A stretch of 19,130 bases of DNA from Phoronis ovalis. Lineage: Eukaryota > Phoronida > Phoronidae. The translations under genes and the position numbers were made by a program. Location of the stretch: positions 1 to 19,130 of the forward strand of contig JAOXYB010016421.1 of the NCBI GenBank assembly GCA_028565635.1, in the 5' to 3' direction. The notes beneath the pieces are model-generated. The model worked only from the letters and a program-made list of their open reading frames with translations. It was not told where the DNA came from and ran no database searches. Positions 1-7,000 of the stretch are shown one piece after another (the first letter of the stretch is position 1; the number at the start of each line of letters is the position of its first letter).

Positions 1-232
1 TACATCAGACCTGCGCTTTGACCTGTACTTACCCTGTAAAAAATACGAAGATGATCTGACGAAAGCTGAAGCCGTTAGAATAACACAAACAAAAGGGTAC
101 ATACGCCGACGTCGCCGCATGCGGTACGACTATATGCCCATTCACTATTACATAGTGATGGGCATAAAAATCACTTCACTTTTGCCTGGTGGACTTTCAC
201 TAAGAAACTTTCTTTACATAATTTTTTAATAT
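1..232. repeat. GC-richer repeat fragment with a hairpin, cut by the left edge
   Basis: This block is visibly richer in G+C and CpG (cgccgacgtcgccgcatgcg near 110-126) than the surrounding AT-rich intron. It contains a stem-loop: 134-148 (atgcccattcactat) pairs with 152-165 (atagtgatgggcat) with one bulged base and a 3-base loop. It sits in the MVK intron after coding exon 5. The composition break and the hairpin suggest a mobile-element end that continues past the left edge. Plus-strand frame 2 is open from 2 to 229, but the product (an Arg run, then Tyr/Ile-rich) looks fortuitous. No family is assigned. Confidence 0.4.
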
Positions 233-264
233 TATTTCAAATACAAAACAGTAATAACACTAAC

Positions 265-393
265 CGTATGAACTGACAGAATTATCAATTCCTGATGGAT
301 TTCCATGAATTAGTTTTTCAGCTTGAAATGCCCAGCCATTGATTAACTCTAAATCTTTTTCGCTAAATCTTCCAAATTTATCATTTCTGTCAC
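265..393 (-). CDS. MVK: MVK coding exon 5 (catalytic Asp)
   Basis: Follows the acceptor attattatgcag and ends at TACG|GTTAGT in phase 1. It encodes [12 protein letters not shown], then the [13 protein letters not shown] motif with the catalytic Asp. The following exon, expected to begin by completing a Gly codon and to continue into the strand before LxxTxVPR, is not within the remaining 264 bases. Confidence 0.93.
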
Positions 394-3300
394 CTGCATA
401 ATAATAAATACTATAAGTTACTGTGAATTAATATTGAAATGTAATATAATCTAGACGAATTTAATCTGACCAGAGGTCACTGCCACTGATGACATTTGAA
501 AGCAAAGCAGTATGTTTAAAAGCATTAAAATTTTCAAAATTAACTGACTTTTGTTGAGTTGTTGATTTAACTTTAATTTTAAAGTTATAGGTAAAACTAC
601 ATATTTTTAGCTTTTAAAACTGCATTGACAGACATAAACATATTACCATGCTGGCTACATGCTGCTTGGGTTATACATTTACTGTACAGCAGCAGACTTG
701 AGGCCAAACACACCGAATATGCAGCTGAAGATCCCAGTCCCGCACTGGTCGGTAGACTGGATGATAAATGAATACAAAGAGGTGGTAGGTCCCTGTAAAA
801 CAAATACATGTAGGATTCTTTATTTGTTTTATTACACATAAGATGTGCACTGTGCATATCAAACACTACATATCAAATCATTGGGTGAGAAATGGTGAAG
901 CTAAGAAGAAACTCCACAGAGTTTGGAAAACTGAAATTTAGTTCTAATAGTATGTTGTCATCTCAGTTTTTATAACATATTACATGTTCATAACATTATT
1001 CCTTTGGATCACAATATGCCACAAAACATTTTACTAATTCAGCATCATTAACTTAAATTGTAATTTCTGTGATAAAAATGGATCCGCTGCAAAATAAATA
1101 ACTTGGCATCTCACTATGTCTAAATCAAATATAAATGCAGAAAATTAAAATAAGTAATTTTTTCAATAAAAAAGATATTTTACAAAGCATTGAATGCTAG
1201 GCTGATCTATATTTCTTTCATTCTCCGTGTGGCATTTCAGATGTAAGACGGTTCTGTTGCTATCAACTTACCTGTCACTTCCAGCAATGCCACAGTACAG
1301 ATACATAAATGCTATCATGGCAAGACTTTCAGTGTCCGCATCTTTACTAATTCCAGTCAAATCTCTCAAACAGTTTTGTGTATCTTCTGATGCAATAGAA
1401 GGCTCAGACGCTTTACCTGCAATAAAATACAAGTATAATCATAGAAATGCAATGGCACATACTACTTATCAGCTCAAACTATTGCAAAGATTAAAACATA
1501 CATTAGATAGCTGCCCAGCCAACCAATGAATGGCTATTCATTAGGTGAACAGACGGCATGTTTCTTGTTAAATATTACATATTGCTTTTAGTGCCAAAGA
1601 ATTACTTATTTCAGTGCAACCCGTAATAATCTTGAGTTATACAAAAGAAACAAGTCATACAGAGTGGTAACTTTATCCTCTTCTTAATTTCTTCGATGTC
1701 CCATGATGTTGCTACATTGATGTCAGGTAAACTTATAGACACCCTCTGTTCTTTGTTCTTGCTAAGCTTCAGAAATGTCCTTAGATTAAGACTGGAAGCA
1801 ACTGCTTTCTGAAACAGATATAATATAATCTGTGCATGTTATGGAATCAAGGACCATTCTTAAAGTGATAGATATCAATTATAATAGTAAAATATACATT
1901 TTTAAGTATAGCATATGACTGTTTGCCCCGGCCCAGCATCACAAGTTTGAAGTTTCTGTTAAGCGTAGCGTGAATGTCTGACACAGAACTGGGATTAGAT
2001 TAACCTGACAATTTAGTATGATTGTGCTATTTAACAGAATTGTATCTATCTGTGAACTTTCAAGTTTGTACATTTATCATACAGTAATATGATGTAACAG
2101 TTACCGTAAACTGAGATGATTAATAACATGAAGATTAACTAAGGGACTGGTCAGAAATTACCACAGGGGGGTTGGTGCATTTCAAAAACACGGTGCACAA
2201 AAAATTCAACCCTCCCTCCAGGGTTTGCCAAAAAAATTGCAACCCCCCCTAAGAGCATGCAAAAAAAATTATGACCCCACCGCCGACAGACGAGCGCCCA
2301 CAGGGCATGAAGCAAAACTAGGGGGGTCCGGGGGCATGCCCCCCAGGAAAATTTTTTAGTATTTCATGTGATTTCCTGCATCTGGTGCATTTTGGGACTC
2401 TTTTTTGCCATGATACATTGTGCCACTTTTTATACCTTCAAACTCTTTTGTGTATAGATTGCAACTCCTGTATATATTACCCGCAGGGCGCGAAGCTAAA
2501 CTAGGGGGATCTGGTGGCATGCCCCCGGGAAAATTTTTTAATATTTCATGTGATTTCCTGCAATCTGGTGCATTTTGGAACTCTTTTTTGCCGTGATAGA
2601 TTGTGCCACTTTTTATACCTTCAAACTTCTTTTGTGTATAGATTGAAACTCCTATATATATTGTGTAATCCATTAATAAAAATAGTTATTATACAACGAA
2701 ATAGTTTGAACTTCCTTTACTTAATCAGTCACCAAAGAATTGTTTGCTTCGCACTATATGTCCAGAATGTGTTTTCACAGGATTGGCTATTAATCTTTCG
2801 TCTTCAGACTCCGAATCACTAGAACTACTACCTATTTCAGCTATAACGACATCTTCACCACTGTCACTATCATTTTCATCTGAACTGTCATTCATACTAT
2901 TTGATTTCTCTAAGTTGCTGGGTGACGTGGTATTAAGTTTACCTGCTGCTATGTGTGCTGTAATTATTTAAATTTTTCCTTGTTTAGGGATCCTCTCTTT
3001 TCCTACAACTTTGTTTGTGAAAATCAAGGTATTTTTCAAGAATCACTGCGCAAAAGTATTACAACCCCCCCTTTCGTGGTGCACAAAAATTCATGACCCC
3101 CTTTCGTGGTGCACAAAAATTCATGACCCCCTTTTGCCTTGCACAAAAATTAGTGACCGCCCCCGTTTGCACCCTGTGGTAATTTCTGACCAGTCCCTAA
3201 CTGTAAACATATATAATTATAATATATTCAGTAGTCTGAGATGTGACCAAAATGACTACCACATGAAAAGAGCATGGGACGACATCGGACTCAAATGGAC

Positions 3301-3499
3301 CACCAATCTTATTTCTTGTATGTATTTGTTTCATTGCCAAAATAAAATCAATCATTCACAGACTGTTAATAATTCTCCAGTGAGGCAGTGTACAGAATAA
3401 GTATAACCGGGTATAAGGGTTTCTTACCTTTCCATATACCACAGCATGTTCTCCGTGTAAAATTACCTTACCAGGTGCTGAGACGATAATATCACCCAT
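265..3499 (-). CDS. MVK: Mevalonate kinase, 5' half (coding exons 1-5; gene runs off the left edge)
   Basis: This GHMP-family kinase phosphorylates mevalonate to 5-phosphomevalonate with ATP in isoprenoid and sterol synthesis. Exons read in minus-strand order are 3428-3499, 1661-1808, 1272-1416, 683-792 and 265-393. Phases match at every junction and give about 201 residues, roughly half of the usual ~390-400. GHMP motif 1 ([18 protein letters not shown], residues 7-24) includes the ATP-side Lys11. The glycine-rich ATP loop [11 protein letters not shown] is at about 136-146. [17 protein letters not shown] carries Glu184 and catalytic Asp195, equivalent to human Glu193 and Asp204. The start ATG at 3499 puts SAPGK at the position typical of the family. 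The galactose-binding-like C-terminal half lies left of the window. The gene is divergent from MMAB across a short shared region, and a DNA transposon sits in intron 1. The identification is secure; splice sites are inferred without transcripts. Confidence 0.95.
394..682 (-). other. MVK intron 4
   Basis: AT-rich intron between coding exons 4 and 5. No additional gene or repeat is apparent. Confidence 0.8.
683..792 (-). CDS. MVK: MVK coding exon 4 (ATP-binding loop)
   Basis: Follows the acceptor ttgttttacag and ends at TACA|GTAAAT in phase 1. It encodes [14 protein letters not shown] followed by [19 protein letters not shown], the hallmark GHMP phosphate-binding loop of mevalonate kinase. Confidence 0.95.
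793..1271 (-). other. MVK intron 3
   Basis: AT-rich intron between coding exons 3 and 4. Nothing recognisable inside. Confidence 0.8.
1272..1416 (-). CDS. MVK: MVK coding exon 3
   Basis: Bounded by the acceptor ttttattgcag and the donor GACAG|GTAAGT. It encodes about residues 75-121, including [19 protein letters not shown], which matches the hydrophobic helix preceding the ATP loop in metazoan mevalonate kinases. The other two reading frames contain stops. Confidence 0.9.
1661..1808 (-). CDS. MVK: MVK coding exon 2
   Basis: The exon follows the acceptor ctgtttcag and begins [15 protein letters not shown], matching the family segment after HAVVxGK. It continues through [19 protein letters not shown]. 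The donor is the weak GTATGA at 1660, preceded by T. It was chosen because it is the site giving the phase-1 end that exon 3 needs; the nearer GTTACC at 1671 gives the wrong phase. Confidence 0.85.
2140..2142. repeat. Target-site duplication TAA (left copy; right copy 3198-3200)
   Basis: TAA immediately flanks both ends of the perfect inverted repeats. Moving the TIR border outward by one base would break the duplication, which supports GGG as the outer end. Confidence 0.7.
2143..2168 (+). repeat. Left terminal inverted repeat of the intronic transposon
   Basis: 26 bases starting GGGACTGGTCAGAAATTACC and exactly complementary to 3172-3197. Confidence 0.9.
2191..2278 (+). repeat. Degenerate left subterminal tandem units in the transposon
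   Basis: Three diverged units of about 30 bases follow the pattern tgcacaaaaaattc-aaccc: 2191-2215, 2223-2249 and 2252-2278. They have the same orientation as the array near the right end, although the TIRs themselves are inverted. Confidence 0.65.
2297..2662 (-). repeat. Two-copy 183-bp tandem duplication inside the transposon
   Basis: Unit A (about 2297-2479) and unit B (about 2480-2662) align over their full length with scattered substitutions and a few single-base indels. Both share cagggc, gcatgcccc, ggaaaatttttta and tttcatgtgatttcctgca. On the minus strand 2356-2673 is an open frame of 105 codons reading through parts of both units ([15 protein letters not shown] and [15 protein letters not shown], with [15 protein letters not shown]). 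This may be decayed coding sequence or a structural repeat that happens to be open. Confidence 0.75.
2725..2967 (-). pseudogene. C-terminal exon remnant of a transposon-encoded protein
   Basis: The minus strand is open for 80 codons before TGA at 2725-2727, and its content is strongly protein-like. A Ser/Thr-rich segment is followed by an acidic tract ([16 protein letters not shown], then [13 protein letters not shown]), ending [16 protein letters not shown] basic (T/R)SGR-x-V/I-R tail just before the stop is a familiar ending of proteins encoded by invertebrate mobile elements. An AG at the 5' end (aataattacag) could be a splice acceptor. No enzymatic domain is left, so this is read as a remnant of the parent element's gene. 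The class of protein is not identified. Confidence 0.5.
3071..3160 (+). repeat. 30-bp minisatellite, three copies, near the right transposon end
   Basis: Exact tandem period of 30: 3071-3100 and 3101-3130 are identical (ctttcgtggtgcacaaaaat followed by tcatgacccc), and 3131-3160 is a diverged third copy. Confidence 0.9.
3172..3197 (-). repeat. Right terminal inverted repeat of the intronic transposon
   Basis: Exact reverse complement of 2143-2168, ending GGTAATTTCTGACCAGTCCC. Confidence 0.9.
3428..3499 (-). CDS. MVK: MVK coding exon 1
   Basis: The exon encodes residues 1-24, [11 protein letters not shown] through AVVYGK, the N-terminal GHMP signature. It ends in phase 0 at AAG|GTAAGAA, a good donor. 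The sequence just upstream of the ATG (cctaaagatatt) could hide a 5'UTR splice acceptor, but that is not demonstrable. Confidence 0.93.
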
Positions 3500-3865
3500 A
3501 ATATCTTTAGGAGTTTAGTCTTAAATCTCCGCTTTTACTTGTCGTATACTGACAAACAAACATAACAGTCCCAGGCGTCAAAAACACAAATAATGGCATG
3601 ATCTTAGCGGAAACGATAAAGGATGGTCCACTATAATTATTTAGGTTACAAAAACGGTAACTATAAAGGTAAACTTTACAGCTGTTCAATTTGTAAGATT
3701 ATTGCTTAAGCACTACATATCAATTTCACTATATTATAATTGTTTTGTGTAAAATTAAAAGTGTATTTGTTTAATACAGACTATTCTCTTTGAATAAAGA
3801 AATCAGGTTGCTCCTCACTTTTAGACTCGTCTCAGCTAAATAGGTCAAAATAGAAAATAATAGAA
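3500..3865. promoter_or_regulatory. Shared bidirectional promoter region of MVK and MMAB
   Basis: Only 366 bp separate the two start codons, which point away from each other, so both promoters and 5'UTRs must lie here (or upstream UTR exons overlap the neighbour). The region is AT-rich and no canonical TATA box can be assigned to either gene. GC content and CpGs rise only at the MMAB start (3866-3905). In mammals the orthologous pair shares a promoter controlled by SREBP-2; no convincing sterol-response element (ATCACCCCAC type) is visible here. Transcription starts cannot be placed from sequence alone. Confidence 0.65.
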
Positions 3866-3873
3866 ATGGCGGC
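3864..3873 (+). promoter_or_regulatory. YY1-type motif overlapping the MMAB start codon
   Basis: aaATGGCGGC fits the YY1 core (AAnATGGCGGC) and contains the initiator ATG. In animals this motif often sits just downstream of the start site in TATA-less promoters, including nuclear genes for mitochondrial proteins. The assignment is by motif only. Confidence 0.4.
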
Positions 3874-4011
3874 GCCCATGATTGGGTTGCGCTCAGTACT
3901 TTTTCCTCAAATTTTAGCCGTTTGTAGGCGCAAATCGCTAGTTACATCTATGAAATATCGTGCATCGTTTTCTTTACCAATCTATGAAAACAAGGGATAC
4001 ATGAAATATAG
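3866..4011 (+). CDS. MMAB: MMAB exon 1 (start and mitochondrial presequence)
   Basis: Starts [14 protein letters not shown], with several Arg/Lys and no acidic residue in the first 40 positions, as in a matrix-targeting presequence. It ends in phase 2 at TATAG|GTATGT. ATG 3866 is the first in frame; a second ATG at 3878 would also retain most of the presequence. Confidence 0.88.
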
Positions 4012-7000
4012 GTATGTTCAAATCAAAAACGTAGTCGAAACTTAAAATCACTCGGCAATACATTTTTATGCCTTTAACCTTTAAGTTTATGGGACCTATA
4101 GCACCCTGCACTTTAGAGCCTATAAATCATCGTTATTTTGTTTAATATTTCATATTTTATGATTTCTTGCCTCTCAAATTTATAATTTCTTGTAGCTCCG
4201 TATATAGAGTTTATAAATGAATTACGATAAGATATAAAATTTGAATTGAGAGGTATTAAGAAACTATTAATTATACTTGTTTTGAATACGAAAGTTTTAA
4301 ACAAAGAGTTATGGGTTCTGACACTCAGGATACATTCTGGTGTCATTTTGAAAGTGCTAGTGCCTGTAATCTCGAGCTTCTTCAGCACAAACTAAAACAA
4401 ATGAAGAAAATTAAAATAGAAAATGTGACTGCGCAAGAGAAACAGTTTTTAAAAGAATATATGTATTTCCATAAAGATCTATTTGATACATTCTTTTCAC
4501 TACTTTACTTATGAATTATCTCATTCAATCTGTGTTTTATAATAACATGCAAACTGCTTTCCAGGTGCGGTATGTAATTTATTGTACTTGATTGTTTTTG
4601 AGTTTACACAAATCACAATACCAAGTAACATTTCGCCAAAAAAAACTGGTTAGAATCCCACTTGGGTTCTCTTAGTTATGTTCTGTCTTAATTATTTTTG
4701 TGCTTATCTCCCGAATACTCCAAATATTTGCTTTAGTTGTCTTTTTTATAGTAACAAAAGCAGCTCAGAAAAAACTGGTCCTAAAATATATACACGTACT
4801 GGAGACAAAGGTTTGTTATGTTTGTACTATTGTATGTAATAAACAGGTGAATTAAAATCTCCAAAAATCTATTAATCAAATGTTTTTACCAAAAATGTCA
4901 CAACTTGTGCAGGTGTTTATCCAGTCTGAACAAATCCATCCTTTAGTGTTCTGTACCTTCTCAACTAATGTGCGGGCTTAACCACAGTAAATTTTTGTTT
5001 ATTATCTCGAAAAGCAGAAGAACGATAATCCTTTTATGTATATATAAAGTGCCCACGAAACTCAGGACATCAATCAAATTGCAGCCTGCAATAATAGGTA
5101 TAACAGTGGACTGGGCGGACAGCTAGTAAAATAGGTCGTTCATACAAAAACAGAGAGAACGGCTTATCTTGGTTGGGAAAAAGTCAGGTCAAAAGTTTAA
5201 TGACAAATTATTTTGCTCTTGTTAAATTGAAGGAATATAACGACAAGTGTCTATAGTTAAGCCCAGACATTAGTTGAGAAGGTATGGAACACTAACGTAT
5301 GGATTTATTCAGACTGGTTTTTATCCATCTATGCTTGAGACTGAAAGAACTTTGTAGATATTAATTTAGGAAGTGCTTTGAAACTGTGATTTGAATTCAA
5401 AGGCAACATAGACCATCTCAGATTGTAGACATTTCACTGTACTGGTCGCATGATGGTCATGTGAGAGAAAGGGATTTTATTTAATATGTGTGAACAACCT
5501 GCCCAACGATTATATTTATTTTTTCTTTGCAGGAACTTCTGGTACTTTCACTGGTGAACGTAGACCAAAAGATGACAATATATTTGAAGCTCTAGGGACA
5601 GTTGATGAATTGGCAGCAACAATTGGGTACTAAATTAATTATTAAAAATACTCAATAAATTTAGTCCTGCCGCTTTGATATGAAATACTGTAATCTGTCA
5701 GAAACTACCCCGAGTAGCTATATGGATAGGAGACTGTTGAAATCACCAGGCTTTTGTCATAATTTGAATGATTGTAATTGTCAATTGCTGTACCATTTTA
5801 TAATATATAAGCGGGTTGCACAAAGCCCGATTGGCATTAGTCATTTTACAGGGCAGTAGGTTCACTAACTCTCTTGCCATTATAGAATCTGTCTGCATAG
5901 CCATGTGTACATATATAGCAAGATGTTCAAGTTGGAGTCATTTCCATTTTGCTAAAATCCTAATTCTCTTATCAAATTATCTAGTAGTGTCTTGTGAAAC
6001 TTGTTGAGATTGCATTCGCCACCTGTCAGCCTGGACAACCGTTTTCATGAGAATATATGATAAAATAGGCAAAACAGACTATAGTTTGTTGTTCATTCTA
6101 TCTCCAAATTTCCAAGAAATTGTTTGATTACGTTTGTAGTTATAGGCAAATAAATAAGATAACTATATTACAGCAGTATTACGTTATTGATAGAAATACC
6201 ATGCTTTCAATGATAAGTATTCATATTAAGATATAAGAAGTGATGTTAAAGCAAACTAGTTTTTCAGGAAAATATACTAAGTCATGTTAGTTAGACTTAA
6301 AAGCATTTTTGGTTGTTAACTCACCCAAAAACAAATACTGTAATAATTTTTTAAGCTTCATACATGTCGTGAAAGCTTTAAGTCTGATAAAATGATACAT
6401 TTTGGTATTATTTTCAGCTTAGCCATGGCATATAGTGAAACTGCAGCATGGAGAGGAAGATTAGAACAGGTAAAATATTTAAACATATTTTGAAATTGTA
6501 GAAACATTATGAGATATTTATAAGTTTTTTAAGAAATGTGCAAATGTCTGAAGCAATGTTGTCCAGTGAGTTGTTATTGCACTTTTACCAGATAAAGTAT
6601 ATTATTAATTTAAATGTGACAAACAACATTCCTATATTCTACTTCATTATTGTTAACTTACTGTTAGATATAGGTATGTTTGCTTGCATCTTGAAACAGG
6701 CAAAAACACATTCAAACGTTACTTAGTTTGTGATTAAACCAAGATTATGATAAAAATTAGGTAACTTGTTGAGGACATATGAACTTATAATAATTAACCT
6801 TTTCAAAGGGAAGTAATAAATAAATGCTTTTAAAAGTAAAAATAGCTATTGTTTAAAAAAACATACATCTGCATACCCTAAATCAATGTCGTGACTGTTA
6901 TAAAACATTTTCAATTTCACATGTTTTACAAAAGTACTACAGCATTACTTTGCATTTATCAGAATTGTTATATCCAACCTCCTGGGCCTCTTAAACCAAA

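Larger units (their letters stand above)
2143..3197 (-). mobile_element. Non-autonomous terminal-inverted-repeat DNA transposon, 1,055 bp
   Basis: The two ends are perfect 26-bp inverted repeats (2143-2168 and 3172-3197, outer bases GGGACTGGTCAGAAATTACC). They are flanked by a direct TAA at 2140-2142 and 3198-3200. A 3-bp TAA/TWA duplication is the signature of PIF/Harbinger-type insertions, so that superfamily is the leading inference; the TIR alone does not prove it. No transposase domain is visible. Inside are an internal 183-bp tandem duplication, direct minisatellites near both ends and a minus-strand coding remnant. The strand given is that of the remnant. The perfect TIRs suggest a fairly young insertion. 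Confidence 0.85.
1809..3427 (-). other. MVK intron 1, carrying a DNA transposon
   Basis: A 1,619-bp intron between coding exons 1 and 2. About two thirds is the inverted-repeat transposon at 2143-3197. The flanks (1809-2142 and 3198-3427) show no gene. Confidence 0.8.

Noticed and set aside
2-229. Open plus-strand frame of about 75 codons at the left edge
   Set aside because: It has no early ATG, includes an Arg run and Tyr/Ile-rich stretch set by the GC-rich and hairpin sequence, and lies antisense in an MVK intron; more likely repeat sequence.
659-841. Plus-strand and second minus-strand frames over MVK exon 4
   Set aside because: Shadows of the true MVK reading frame, which carries the GLGSSAA motif.
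3491-3500. ATCACCCATA resembling a sterol-response element
   Set aside because: It lies inside the MVK start codon region and encodes MGD; it lacks the full ATCACCCCAC match.
3507-3689. 60-codon minus-strand frame upstream of the MVK start
   Set aside because: Out of context in the shared promoter, not protein-like, and not joined to the MVK frame.
4649-4659. GGTTAGAATCC resembling a tRNA B box
   Set aside because: No A box at the right distance and no cloverleaf; one mismatch in the core. Not a tRNA gene.
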